A DNA stretch of 33,441 nt from Laribacter hongkongensis DSM 14985 (GCF_000423285.1 NZ_AUHR01000019.1:1-33441); one strand, 5' to 3'. Shown: positions 1-7,878, counted from the stretch's first letter. Notes: a model not told the origin generated them from the letters alone. Numbers and translations are program-made.

Positions 1-14
1 AGAGGTAAACCGAG

Positions 15-477
15 ATGCGAAACAGAAAGCGCCTGCCGGGCTCGCTTGATGAAGCCATCGAGATGAACTTCGAAGCGGCCGAACACAGTCGCCGTCCCAT
101 GAAGGTACTGGCCGACCTGATGGGGGTCGACCTCAAGACCCTGTACCGCTGGCGTGCCGAATCATCCATGCCGCTGAACCGTATCCGGCAGTGTGCCGGG
201 CCACCCATGTCAGCGAGTACCTGTGCATGGCTCCCGGCAACCGGGTGGTCATCGACATCCCTTCCGGCAAGAAAGCCGGTGTACCGGAGCTGGCAGATAC
301 CCAGGCCAACGCAGCACAGCCATGGCTCTGCTGTCCCGTTTTTACACCGGCAATGGTTCGCTGGATGAAACCGTTGCAGCCGTGAACCTGACCCTGTCCG
401 AGTTCGCCTACCACCGCGAGAACGTCCGCAAGACGGGCCAACCCGAACTGGACCTGTTTCAGGGGGACGAGCGATGA
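15..477 (+). pseudogene. Broken Mu-like early regulatory DNA-binding protein
   Basis: Three reading frames each hold part of one protein of about 150 residues. Frame one (from ATG 15) gives an HTH-like N-terminus with the core LADLMGVDLKTLYRW. Near base 190 the similarity moves to a second frame (VSEYLCMAPGNRVVIDIPSG). Near base 321 it moves to a third, ending ELDLFQGDER at 477. The second shift is explained by one missing G in what should read CAG GCC ATG GCT; the first needs a short deletion where a motif of the type FEQAC would be expected. Layout and position just before the transposase resemble the CII/YmfL-like regulators of Mu-like phages. That family link is from memory. The gene is not functional as read. 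Confidence 0.6.
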
Positions 478-1100
478 CTGTTGTCAACAAGACCCATTTC
501 AGCGCGGTCGAGTTGGCTGCAATGAAGATTGCCGGTCTGCCCGCAACGGAACGCGGAATCCGGCTTTGTGCGGAGCGTGATGGTTGGCAATGGCAACGAA
601 AGAATAAGGGCAAAGGGTTTGAATACGCCATCACCAGCCTCCCTCAAGAAGCCCAGGCCGAAATCCGCCGCCGTCAGGCTCAGGAACTGCTGGAATCGTC
701 GGCAGCCAGCATCACTCTGCCAGGAAAGGGGCGTTCTGCCCGGCGCGAGGAGCAACTGAACTTGACGCTGACCACGGTCGAGCGGCTGACCAGCAAACAA
801 CGCGCTGTCGCCGAAGCCCGCTGCGCCCTGGTGGGCGAAGTCCGGAAATTGAGCCGGGTCATGGGCGTAAAGGCTGCGTGGCAGCATGTCGTCGACGCGG
901 CAAAACACAATGCCTTGCCATTCCCGTTGCAGCAACTGGTCTACGTGGCCAATGCGCGCAGCAATCAGGAGCGGACTTTTTCCGTTCGTTCCATGTCGCG
1001 CTGGTGGACTCTCTTTCATTCAACCGAAAGCCCGTCCGAACGCCTGCGCCGGCTGGCTCCGCAGGTCCGTGAGGCCGAGCAGGCCATGCCGTGGTGGCAG
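474..1100 (+). pseudogene. MuA-like transposase, N-terminal fragment
   Basis: Starts at ATG 474, overlapping the previous stop by four bases (ATGA), as in an intact Mu-type early operon. The first ~60 residues match the Mu transposase DNA-binding domain that contacts phage ends (FSAVELAAMKIAGLPATERG, then GWQWQRKNKGKGFEYA). Similarity runs to about MPWWQ near base 1100. The frame then enters unrelated sequence and stops at 1199. The catalytic DDE core, about two thirds of the usual ~650-residue protein, is missing. From ~1101 the DNA in another frame is a baseplate gene, so this is a deletion joint. A truncated product could still bind phage ends, but that is speculation. Confidence 0.75.
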
Positions 1101-1359
1101 GATCGACGGCACGACCAAAGCCTTCCGGCTGGTCGCTTCAGAGGGGATGGAATTCGACACGCCGGCCGCGAAATTCACCGGCGCAGTCACCGTCAATGAC
1201 GCCCTGACCGGCACGGGCGGCATGGCGATTTCGGGCGGGGACGGTGCACGGGTCGAAGGCAGCCTGCACGCGACTGGGGACGTGAGCGCCGGGGACATCA
1301 GCCTGACTGGCCACCTCCACAAAGGGGATTCTGGAGGGCGGACAAGCAAGCCTGTCTAG
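1101..1359 (+). pseudogene. Baseplate assembly protein gp45/gpV, C-terminal fragment
   Basis: About 85 residues without a start of their own. They begin around DGTTKAFRLVASEGMEFDTP and end in GHLHKGDSGGRTSKPV, the typical glycine-rich beta-helical tail of Mu gp45 / P2 gpV spike proteins (GDVSAGDISLTGHLHKGD). The full protein forms the central baseplate spike. The N-terminal OB-fold part is absent because the gene is joined out of frame to the transposase fragment. The next phage genes (gp46, gp47, gp48) follow in normal Mu order, so everything between transposase and spike was lost in one event or several nested ones. Confidence 0.7.
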
Positions 1360-1637
1360 CAATCCGCCTGGGGCGGAATACCTTGCCAGTCATTGAGCTT
1401 TTCGCCTTCAGCCAGCAGCTTGCTACGAACGGCAATCAGACGGGCCACTAATGTTTTTGGGTCCCGCATTTCCCTTGCGAGCAAATTGCTCGCCCTGATC
1501 TCGCGATGTTTACAATGGATTATAAATTTATAACGATTTCCGTAATCATCGAATTCAGCATCACAGTCCAATGGTGCCATCGCTGCTTTGGTAAACAAGA
1601 TGACCAAGTCGTCCGAAAGACGTGTTTTCATCGCCAA
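1356..1637 (-). CDS. Hypothetical 93-aa protein, moron-like
   Basis: Not recognised. Reads against the phage tail genes and fills the gap between the gp45 remnant (its stop overlaps that gene's stop) and gp46. The track start is TTG 1637; ATG 1631, two codons in, is an equally good choice, and no strong ribosome binding site is visible for either. The protein is mixed alpha/beta in character with a charged centre (YGNRYKFIIHCKHREIR). Base composition is clearly richer in A and T than the flanking tail genes. Opposite strand, different composition and position inside a structural operon are the usual marks of a moron, a cargo gene expressed from the lysogen. Function unknown. Confidence 0.6.
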   Translation of the reverse strand: MAMKTRLSDDLVILFTKAAMAPLDCDAEFDDYGNRYKFIIHCKHREIRASNLLAREMRDPKTLVARLIAVRSKLLAEGEKLNDWQGIPPQADC

Positions 1638-1721
1638 TCCAAGATGTTACCAAGACCCGGATGTTATCACTGAATCCCTTCACCGCGCCCCTCCACCCGC
1701 CATGCCCCGATCATCCGTGAC

Positions 1722-2075
1722 ATGGACGCTTCTATCGACCCCTTCACCCGCGACTACACCGGCCAGCGCATTGCCACGCTGACCAATGCCGTCCACTTGC
1801 GGCTGGATACGCCGCTGGGCAGCTGGTGGGCTGATCTGGCGCTGGGGCCGCGTCTGCATGAGCTGGCCCGCGCCAAAGACCTGAGCCGCATCGACCTGCT
1901 GGCCCGCCAGTACACCGAGCAGGCACTGGCGCCGCTGCTGAAAGACGGCCGCGCCACCCGCATCGGCGTCACCACATCGCGCCCGCAACCGGGCTGGCTG
2001 TGGTTGCAGATCGAAGTCGAGGATGCCAGCGGTCAGGTCGACCATTTCCGGCATCCGGTCAGGGTGGGCGGCTGA
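1722..2075 (+). CDS. Phage baseplate protein, Mu gp46 family
   Basis: A 117-residue protein (MDASIDPFTRDYTGQRI...) of the GP46 family, the small Mu-type baseplate component equivalent in role to P2 gpW. Seen: the N-terminal D-P-F-T-R-D-Y segment, the middle RLDTPLGSWWADLALGPRL and the C-terminal beta-rich part ending HFRHPVRVGG, about the normal family length. It acts in the wedge of the contractile-tail baseplate. Its stop overlaps the next start (TGATG), so translation is probably coupled. It stands in the order gp45-gp46-gp47-gp48. The ribosome binding site at ATG 1722 is weak, perhaps because the insertion of the antisense gene changed the original junction. Confidence 0.85.
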   Translation: MDASIDPFTRDYTGQRIATLTNAVHLRLDTPLGSWWADLALGPRLHELARAKDLSRIDLLARQYTEQALAPLLKDGRATRIGVTTSRPQPGWLWLQIEVEDASGQVDHFRHPVRVGG

Positions 2076-3139
2076 TGGCCTTCCCGATCCCGGCCTTTGC
2101 CGCCATCCGCGACGCGCTGCTGCGCGACATCCGCAACCTGCTACCCGAGGCCGATACCGGCCCGGACAGCGACAATTTTGTCCGCGCCACCTCGGTGGCC
2201 AGCGCCGTCGAGGGGCTGTACCAGCATCAGGCGTGGATCGTGCGGCAGATTTTCCCCGACACCGCCGACCGCGAATACCTGGAGCTGCATGCCCTGTTGC
2301 GCGGCCTGCGCCGCAAGCCGGCCACCGCCGCCCAGGGCGTCATGCGTCTGCAAGGTGCGGCCGGTAGCTTCGTCCCGGCCGGGCTGGTGGCAAGGCTCGG
2401 CGAGCGCACCTGGCGCACCCTCGGGGGCGGGCAGGTCAATGAGGCCGGCACACTGGAAGTCGCTGCCGTCGCCGACCAGCCCGGTACTGCCGGCAATGCC
2501 GAAGCCGGTGCGCTGGTCGAGCTGGCCTCGCCCCCGTCCGGGGTACTGGGTCAGGCCACCCTCGTCAGCATGACTGGAGGGGTAAACGAAGAGGCGGACA
2601 GCGAGCTGCTGGCCCGCCTGCTGGAACTGATCCGCCGCCCGCCTGCCGGCGGCAACCGCTACGACTACCGGCGCTGGGCCATGGAAGTGCCCGGCGTGTC
2701 GGCAGCCTTTGTCTACCCGCTGCGCCGGGGGCTCGGTACCGTCGATGTGGTGATCGTGTCGGCCGACGGCCTGCCGTCGCAGGAGACGATCAAGGCCACG
2801 CAGGCGCATATCGACGACCTGCGCCCGGTCACGGCCAAAAGTTCCCTTGTGCTGGCTGCCACGGAAAAACCGGCCGCCGTCACCGTGCGGGTCAAACTGG
2901 ACGGCCTGACGCTGGATGCCGCCCGTGCCCAGATTCAGGCCGCACTGGCAGGCTACTTTGCCTTGCTCGCACCCGGCGAAGTAGCGGTCAAAAGCCAGCT
3001 GGAAGCACTGGTCTCCAACATTGCCGGCATCGTGGACCGGCAGATGAGCGCCCCGGCCGGCAATGTGGTGCCGGTGGTGGATGACCGCATGGTCGAGTGG
3101 GTCCGCCTCGGCGCCGTGACCGTGGAGCAGCTGCCATGA
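2075..3139 (+). CDS. Baseplate J-like protein, Mu gp47
   Basis: 354 residues from ATG 2075 (MAFPIPAFAAIRD); the frame is open upstream to GTG 2000, but the overlap TGATG with gp46 fixes the start. Baseplate J family: N-terminal IRDALLRDIRNLLP, the central YDYRRWAMEVPGVSAAFVYP segment and the C-terminal VKLDGLTLDAARAQI region are all in place, and length is normal. It forms baseplate wedges in contractile tails together with gp46 and gp48. Ends in ATGA overlap with gp48. No frameshift or missing section seen, so this part of the tail operon is intact although the phage is not. Confidence 0.9.
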   Translation: MAFPIPAFAAIRDALLRDIRNLLPEADTGPDSDNFVRATSVASAVEGLYQHQAWIVRQIFPDTADREYLELHALLRGLRRKPATAAQGVMRLQGAAGSFVPAGLVARLGERTWRTLGGGQVNEAGTLEVAAVADQPGTAGNAEAGALVELASPPSGVLGQATLVSMTGGVNEEADSELLARLLELIRRPPAGGNRYDYRRWAMEVPGVSAAFVYPLRRGLGTVDVVIVSADGLPSQETIKATQAHIDDLRPVTAKSSLVLAATEKPAAVTVRVKLDGLTLDAARAQIQAALAGYFALLAPGEVAVKSQLEALVSNIAGIVDRQMSAPAGNVVPVVDDRMVEWVRLGAVTVEQLP

Positions 3140-3714
3140 GCGGGCATGCCGGACTGCTGGCCCGCCTGCTACCCCCGGTCAGCTACGACCCGAACGGCCG
3201 CCATCTGGTCGCCGGTCTGACCGCCGAGGGCCGGGCACTGGATACGGCCGAGGCCAGCGCCCGCCGGGCAGCCGGCGGCGTGACGCCGTTTTTTGCCGAA
3301 AACCTGCTGCCGGACTGGGAGCGCGTCTGCGGCATCACCCCACCGGCCGGCGCCCCCTATCAACAACGCCTGCAAGCCGTGCAGGCCAAGCTGGCCGAGA
3401 CCGGTGGCCTGAGCATTCCTTACTTCACCCGGCTGGCTGCCGGGTTGGGCTACCGCATCGCCATCGACGAGCCCGGACCCTTCCGCGCCGGCATCAGCCG
3501 GGCCGAAGACGTCCTTTGGACCCCTGACATCCTGTGGGTGTGGCTGGTACGCATCCGGGGCGCGGACAGCGTGCGGATTTACCCGTTCCGGGCCGGTGTG
3601 TCAGTGGCCAGCGAACGGCTGACCGCATTCAGTGACCCGGTGATTGAAGCCGTACTGCGTGACCTCAAGCCCGCGCACACCTTTGTTTACTTCGCTTACG
3701 AGGAAACGGCATGA
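3136..3714 (+). CDS. Tail protein, Mu gp48 / YmfQ family (DUF2313)
   Basis: 192 residues from ATG 3136 (MSGHAGLLARLLPP), which overlaps the gp47 stop by four bases. Typical DUF2313 features: N-terminal LARLLPPVSYDPNG, the DWERVCGI motif, QRLQAVQAKLAETGGLSI and a C-terminal PAHTFVYFAYEE. Equivalent to P2 gpI in position; it links the baseplate wedge to the tail fibres. Ends with ATGA overlap into the tail fibre gene, so gp46 to the fibre gene form one coupled block. Confidence 0.88.
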   Translation: MSGHAGLLARLLPPVSYDPNGRHLVAGLTAEGRALDTAEASARRAAGGVTPFFAENLLPDWERVCGITPPAGAPYQQRLQAVQAKLAETGGLSIPYFTRLAAGLGYRIAIDEPGPFRAGISRAEDVLWTPDILWVWLVRIRGADSVRIYPFRAGVSVASERLTAFSDPVIEAVLRDLKPAHTFVYFAYEETA

Positions 3715-4724
3715 ACCCTGTCATTCCGCCGGTCAACACGGCCGACAACCTGTTCCATGACGGCAATCCGGCCACCGGCGAGCTGGGCACCATCGTGTCA
3801 GCCGAATGGCTCAACAACATGCAGGGCGCCCTGCGCGGCAACCAGTCCGAACTGATTGCACTGCTGACGGCCGCCGGGATCGAGCCCAGTGCAGCAAAGG
3901 CCGACCAGGTGCTGACAGCGCTGCGGGGGCTGTTTCTGGGCAAGACCGCCCAGGCAGTTGACTCGGCAAAACTGGAAGGGCATCCGGCCAGTTATTTCGC
4001 CAGAGCGGATGACCTGCTCACTTTCGGCGGCTTCAAGAACCTGCTGATCAACAGCAATTTCAGCATCAATCAGCGTGGCTACGTGTCTGGAACACCGACC
4101 AGCACAGCAAATCAATACACGGTTGATCGATGGCGAGTCGTGATCAGCGGGCAGCGCATTACATGGACGGCAGATGGCAGCACAATCACTGTCACGGCCC
4201 CTGCCGGGGGAGTCGAGCAAGTCGTCGAGGGAGCCAGCATTTCCACTGGAACATACTGCCTGTCGTGGACGGGCACGGCATCAGCGAACATCAACGGAAC
4301 GGTCATTTCAAATGGTGGGGCCATCGTGCTGCCCGGCGGAGCTAGTGCGACCGTCAGATTTACTGGCGGAACCTTATCTCGACCACAGCTCGAAAAATCT
4401 CCGGTGTCGACTCGATACGAAGAGCGTCCGCCCGGACTCGAGTTGTCATTGTGCCAACGCTACTACGAAACCGGCATTGCGAACTGGATGATACAGATCG
4501 GAGGCGGAGTCACAAATGGAAATTCCTATTGCTACTGGTCGCACCAGATCTATTTCAAAGCGACGAAGCGGGTCATTCCGACGATTACAAAAACCACGCC
4601 CGCTGCAAACCCTTACGTGCCCTACGTCGGCATCATGTGCAGCACAAATGAGCTGACACTCCATAACTCGCCGAATTATGTCGGGCAGACACCGGTTACA
4701 CAGAACGCTTTTTCATTAACCTAG
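3711..4724 (+). CDS. Phage tail fibre protein
   Basis: 337 residues. The N-terminus (NPVIPPVNTADNLFHDGNP, then GTIVSAEWLNNMQGALR) is the baseplate-attachment part seen in many Mu-like fibres. After residue ~105 comes the segment NLLINSNFSINQRGYVSG with VDRWRVVISG, a carbohydrate-binding type module common in tail tips. The rest is beta-rich, serine/threonine/glycine-rich and lower in GC than the preceding genes, as expected for a fast-evolving host-recognition tip. Ends normally at 4724, followed 19 bases later by a strong ribosome binding site for the assembly gene. Binds the host surface; the receptor cannot be told from sequence. Confidence 0.8.
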   Translation: MNPVIPPVNTADNLFHDGNPATGELGTIVSAEWLNNMQGALRGNQSELIALLTAAGIEPSAAKADQVLTALRGLFLGKTAQAVDSAKLEGHPASYFARADDLLTFGGFKNLLINSNFSINQRGYVSGTPTSTANQYTVDRWRVVISGQRITWTADGSTITVTAPAGGVEQVVEGASISTGTYCLSWTGTASANINGTVISNGGAIVLPGGASATVRFTGGTLSRPQLEKSPVSTRYEERPPGLELSLCQRYYETGIANWMIQIGGGVTNGNSYCYWSHQIYFKATKRVIPTITKTTPAANPYVPYVGIMCSTNELTLHNSPNYVGQTPVTQNAFSLT

Positions 4725-4753
4725 GCGGCTGACGCCGAGATATAGGAGTGCTT

Positions 4754-5251
4754 ATGTATCAGCAGATCAAAGGCGGAAATGGGGTTATTCGTCTTCATGA
4801 CGGTGCTGTTATCCCGGCTACTGATGGCAACCGTGACTGGCAGGCATATCAAGACTGGGTTGCGGCCGGGAATGCTCCGCTTCCGGCTGACGTGTCTACG
4901 AATGACGCTCTGCGCGACCGAGCATTGGAGCAGCTCCCCGCATGGGAAAAAGCCGAGCGCGCCGCCGGCATCGAACACGCTGGCTAACGCTGGCTGACCA
5001 GCTCGGCCGCATTGCAGGACATCCGCGACGTACTGCTTGCGGGAGCCATTCCGGGCGAGCAGTGGGTGACAGCAGACCGCAAGATCGTGCCGATGACACT
5101 GCCGGAGTTGCAATCTCTGTGGCAGGCTATCACCGCGCGTGGCGCGGCGATCTATCAGCGCCGGCTGGCAATGGAGCAGCAAATCGCGGGCATGAGCCGC
5201 GCTGAGCTGGAGGCCTTCCAGCCGGGCTGGCCAGAGCCAGCCCAAGCATAA
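4754..5251 (+). pseudogene. Tail fibre assembly protein interrupted by an in-frame stop
   Basis: ATG 4754 is preceded at five bases by AGGAG. The first half (MYQQIKGGNGVIRLHDGAVI, then DWQAYQDWVAAGN) is a standard fibre-assembly N-terminus. The frame meets TAA at 4985-4987. The same frame then continues with TSSAALQDIRDVLLAGAI and ends PEPAQA at 5251, the usual C-terminal part. The stop lies in a 10-bp tandem repeat (ACGCTGGCTA then ACGCTGGCTG, 4977-4996), so slippage may have produced it. Family role: chaperone for folding or attaching the fibre. Restart at TTG 5012 could give a separate C-terminal piece, but most likely it is broken. Confidence 0.7.
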
Positions 5252-5443
5252 GGAAGGGTAGTGTCCGGGCGGGTGTCATGAGCATCCAACCGGACGAGAA
5301 TTCATGCGGCTAAAAATGTGACAAAGGTAGCGCAAAACCTTGGAACTGGCCGGTTCCTACACGATGCCAAATGTCCCGCAAAAAAGGGACAAAAGACGCG
5401 CCACGTTACAAGCACTGTCTAAAACTCGGTCTAAAAAGCAAAA

Positions 5444-5465
5444 GGCCAGCCGTGATTGGCTGGCC
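5444..5465 (-). terminator. Intrinsic terminator downstream of the tRNA-Thr fragment
   Basis: Perfect 8-bp stem GGCCAGCC / GGCTGGCC with a 6-base loop, followed on the minus strand by TTTTGCTTTTT. It sits just past the CCA end of the tRNA fragment, where a tRNA terminator is expected, so it probably belongs to the original chromosomal tRNA locus. Confidence 0.75.
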
Positions 5466-5482
5466 TAAGCGCTTGATTCTAT

Positions 5483-5528
5483 TGGTGCCGACTATCCGAA
5501 TCGAACGGATGACCTACTGATTACAAGT
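5483..5528 (-). other. 3' fragment of tRNA-Thr(UGU): phage attachment site
   Basis: Read on the minus strand this is the 3' part of a tRNA: anticodon loop ACTTGTAATC (anticodon TGT), variable region AGGTC, T arm ATCCG-TTCGATT-CGGAT with a perfect stem, then the acceptor 3' strand GTCGGC-A-CCA. The 5' half is missing, so it is not a functional tRNA gene. Phages that integrate in tRNA genes carry a copy of the 3' end and leave a displaced fragment at one border. Here it lies 128 bases from the integrase stop, the usual arrangement. The intact tRNA-Thr expected at the other border was not noticed in the window. Confidence 0.8.
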
Positions 5529-5572
5529 GAGCAGCAGAATCCAGCATTGATGCGGCTTTGTCCTTGATTTTT

Positions 5573-5643
5573 GCTCCGCAAAATCAATTATTGATGCCTG
5601 TAAAAGCATTGATTTTATTGGGGCAAAAAATCTTTTGCGGAGC
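5573..5643. repeat. Long inverted repeat between att site and integrase
   Basis: Arms GCTCCGCAAAA (5573-5583) and TTTTGCGGAGC (5633-5643) are a perfect 11-bp match. A second pair, AATCAAT (5582-5588) and ATTGATT (5608-5614), nests inside, and an outer pair ATGCGGC / GCCGCAT flanks it. It could be a transcription end for the leftward integrase gene or a set of recombinase or accessory-protein binding sites at the att end. Confidence 0.6.
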
Positions 5644-5655
5644 AAAATTGCCGCA

Positions 5656-6706
5656 TTATCGTGTTGGTCCGACCTTGTCACCCTTCCTGTCACGAACGTA
5701 TTGCTCGGTCATTTTTACCGAGCTGTGACCAAGCTGTTTCTGCGCTTGGCGAATATCTCCGGCAGATTCCGCCTTGTCAGTTCCCGCTTTTGCTCTAAGG
5801 TCACGAAACTGAAATGCAGTGATTGATGAGGCAAGCTCTGGATGCGTCTTGGCGGCCAACTCCCTTGCCTTGTCGAATCGACTTCGCAATGCACCCCTTG
5901 TTAGCCCTGATCCATTCTCAGTAATGATCAGATTTATTGATTTTAGTGGCAGGATTGATTTTCTTTTGGTTATGCGGTCAATAAGCGTAGCTAATTCACC
6001 CTGTATTGTGATGCGCAATTTTTTGCTGGTTTTGTTTTGTTGAATGCAAACTTCGCCATTTTTAATGTCACTCTCTGTCAATGCCAGCACGTCAGCTGGC
6101 CGTTGACCAGTCAGGTATGCTAAATCCATTGCGTCGCGCAGCGCTACATCCCCAGCACTGTAAACAGCTTGATAGACGCTGTCTTCAATGTAGATGTCTC
6201 GACCTGCCTCAGTAAAGCCCTTGATTCCTGTGCATGGGTTTGCCATTGATGTATAACCCCATTCACGCGCTTTGTTCCATACGTGGCTGAGTAAGGCTTT
6301 TTCTCTGTTTGCTGCGACAGGAGCATTTTTTCGCATGTCAAGATACATTCTGATATGCATTGGCTCAATTTCATCTAGTGGAGCAGGAGTTGGATTGCAG
6401 AAAAATTCCTGTAATCTGCCAAGCTCTCTCAGGTTTTCACGTTGTGTTTTATCTCCTTTTATGGGGAGTACATCTTTCATGTACCTCTCAATTGCATCTT
6501 TTAATGTTGGCTTTGCATTAGTGGGTATTTTTGCGACTTCAAGCTCTGCCCATTTTTTTTACGGCTAATGGGTAATCGTCCCCGAGCGGTAATTCTTTTC
6601 TAGGTTTTCCTCCTAGATCATAGTAGTAATAGATGTGGCCGCTGCGTTGTTTGCGGGACCGCATGCCCTTTGGTAAATTCAGGTTGACTGTTGGTTTGCG
6701 CCCCAT
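5656..6706 (-). pseudogene. Tyrosine integrase with single-base frameshift
   Basis: The start at 6706 (GRKPTVNLNLPKGMRSRK) has AGGAAA upstream and opens an N-terminal arm-binding region. The core-binding part follows, then the catalytic domain: arginine in LTGQRPADVLAL, the second box in QFRDLRAKAGTDK (arginine where many relatives have histidine), LGHSS, and the tyrosine in TEQYVRDRK near the C-terminus. The first ~49 codons and the rest are in different frames. The shift is at a run of eight A's on the coding strand (forward 6553-6560). Seven A's would read ...PLAVKKWAELEV without a break and give 349 residues. It could be inactivation, slippage-controlled expression, or a sequencing error. 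It would recombine at the adjacent tRNA-Thr site. Confidence 0.8.
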
Positions 6707-6721
6707 GGTATTTCCTGTTCA

Positions 6722-6943
6722 TTAATGTGGTAGTGCACTGGGTTGCCATTTTTTTGTTGTGGCGATTTCTTTTTGTTGTCTTCCTTCAATTGCTGCTCTT
6801 GTAACAATTGGTCTTCCATTTGCATTGATGCGAAATGGAATGAGCATCTGGCGCAGGGCTTCAATCTGCTTTGATTTGAATTTTCGACCTGTCAATAGCG
6901 CTACTTCTTCAGTGGTTAGAAATAGTGGATCTGTGTCAACCAT
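6722..6943 (-). CDS. DUF4224 protein, excisionase-like
   Basis: 73 residues with the DUF4224 signature: FLTTEEVALLTGRKFKSKQI followed by LIPFRINANGRPIVTRAAI, a small winged-HTH-like fold. The family sits directly upstream of phage integrases and is thought to act as recombination directionality factor or regulator; the biochemical role is inferred from position. Ribosome binding site AGGA lies seven bases before ATG 6943. The stop is 15 bases before the integrase start, so the two are co-transcribed leftward. An ORF in another frame here (6679-6864) is a shadow. Confidence 0.8.
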   Translation of the reverse strand: MVDTDPLFLTTEEVALLTGRKFKSKQIEALRQMLIPFRINANGRPIVTRAAIEGRQQKEIATTKKWQPSALPH

Positions 6944-7306
6944 GATTTTTCCTTTTTCTATATTCTGCTTTACGCCGCATGCAAAAAAGAAAGTCGCACG
7001 CGGGGGCCATAAACGATGAAGCCCGCTGATGCGGGCTATTGTTGGTGAGGTTGAGTGTCGGTTGTGAATGTTGAGACTGCCATATGACGCAACAGCAGTT
7101 ATGGCTGCCTGGTGCAGGACCCTTTTAAAAATGATCTTTTCACTTCCTTTTAATTCAATGGGTTACATGTGGCTGCTTGAAAAGGGTATGTCCATGGTGA
7201 TGTTCAGATATGCTTGTTTTTGCACAGGAAAACGTAGAATATCTCTAGTTCACTGCCGGACAGGCAGCTCAGAAATGTTTGGTCGGCTTTGTTGACTTCA
7301 ATTCCG
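6944..7306. other. Gene-free stretch upstream of the DUF4224 gene
   Basis: No convincing gene on either strand. A 75-codon plus-strand frame at 7068-7295 has no ribosome binding site and odd composition. The stretch holds a perfect hairpin AGCCCGC-TGAT-GCGGGCT (7020-7037) without a T run. It probably contains the promoter for the leftward DUF4224-integrase pair; no clear -35/-10 pair stands out. Confidence 0.4.
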
Positions 7307-7450
7307 CTATAGCATTTCGCGCAGGACTTCCTTGATTTGATGGTGCGGGATACGCAACGTCTTGCTGGTTTCACGCATCCATTGTTTATGCAGGTTCTGT
7401 ATCGTCTGACGCTCTGAGTCCGTCAGGGAGTCAGGTGGTTCAGATGGCAT
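7307..7450 (-). CDS. Small 47-aa hypothetical protein
   Basis: A short frame from ATG 7450 to TAG 7307, beginning MPSEPPDSLTDSERQTIQ and ending KEVLREML. Helical and charged in its second half. AGGAGG directly abuts the ATG, tighter than normal spacing. A 13-codon frame (MDGSQTMTKEDAI) starts upstream and overlaps this start in another frame, so it could act as a leader whose translation opens the site. Not recognised. Leftward orientation matches its neighbours. Confidence 0.45.
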   Translation of the reverse strand: MPSEPPDSLTDSERQTIQNLHKQWMRETSKTLRIPHHQIKEVLREML

Positions 7451-7519
7451 CCTCCTTGGTCATAGTTTGACTGCCATCCATACTACGCAGCTCGCATGAC
7501 TCGACGCAGCAACAACACG

Positions 7520-7606
7520 TTACAGCATCAGGCCTGTGTTTCGATCAGACGTATGAATGCGGTTTTCATAGGATGGTGAGGTAGCGAAACCGCCACATCG
7601 GCACAT
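7520..7606 (-). CDS. Possible 28-aa peptide
   Basis: ATG 7606 is preceded by GGGAG at seven bases; the frame MCRCGGFATSPSYENR... ends at TAA 7520. Two cysteines lie close to the start. It follows the coiled-coil gene by 15 bases. Only the ribosome binding site and position support it. Confidence 0.25.
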   Translation of the reverse strand: MCRCGGFATSPSYENRIHTSDRNTGLML

Positions 7607-7621
7607 TTGGTGGCTCCCTTG

Positions 7622-7840
7622 TCAGGCTCCTTCACGAACCATCTGAATGACTGCCTCCTGGCTGGTGGACGGCAGGCGCAGAACGGTAATGGTGGCTTCC
7701 AGTTCCCGGATGCGGGTATCGCTGGCTTCAAGCTGCTGCTCCAGAAACTCGGCTTGCTCGGCCTTGGCTGCGAGCATGATGTTCTCGGCACCGAGCTGCA
7801 TGAGTGCTTCGTTGACGGGGATGACGATGATGAATGGCAT
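7622..7840 (-). CDS. 72-aa protein with coiled coil
   Basis: Start at ATG 7840 (MPFIIVIPVNEALMQLGAEN) with GGAGAG four bases upstream; the upstream ATG 7852 (MERI) would overlap that site. Residues ~20-60 (AAKAEQAEFLEQQLEASDTR, then IRELEATITVL) form a clear heptad-type coiled coil. Such short proteins are common accessory genes of lambdoid phages in this host group, but I do not recognise a function. It lies just downstream of an intrinsic terminator for the metallopeptidase operon, so it is either transcribed by read-through or has its own promoter. Confidence 0.6.
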   Translation of the reverse strand: MPFIIVIPVNEALMQLGAENIMLAAKAEQAEFLEQQLEASDTRIRELEATITVLRLPSTSQEAVIQMVREGA

Positions 7841-7854
7841 GATTCTCTCCAAAT

Positions 7855-7878
7855 AAAAAACCCGCCGAGTGGCGGGTT
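7855..7878 (-). terminator. Intrinsic terminator
   Basis: Stem AACCCGCC-GAGT-GGCGGGTT (7859-7878) with a run of six A's at 7855-7860, so on the minus strand a hairpin followed by T's. It ends the leftward two-gene module 9780-7919. Confidence 0.8.

Noticed and set aside
5483-5528. Complete tRNA gene
   Set aside because: Only the 3' part (anticodon loop to CCA) is present; D arm and 5' acceptor strand are missing.
7068-7295. 75-codon plus-strand frame
   Set aside because: Rich in Met, Cys and aromatic residues without a start signal; direction opposite to all neighbours.
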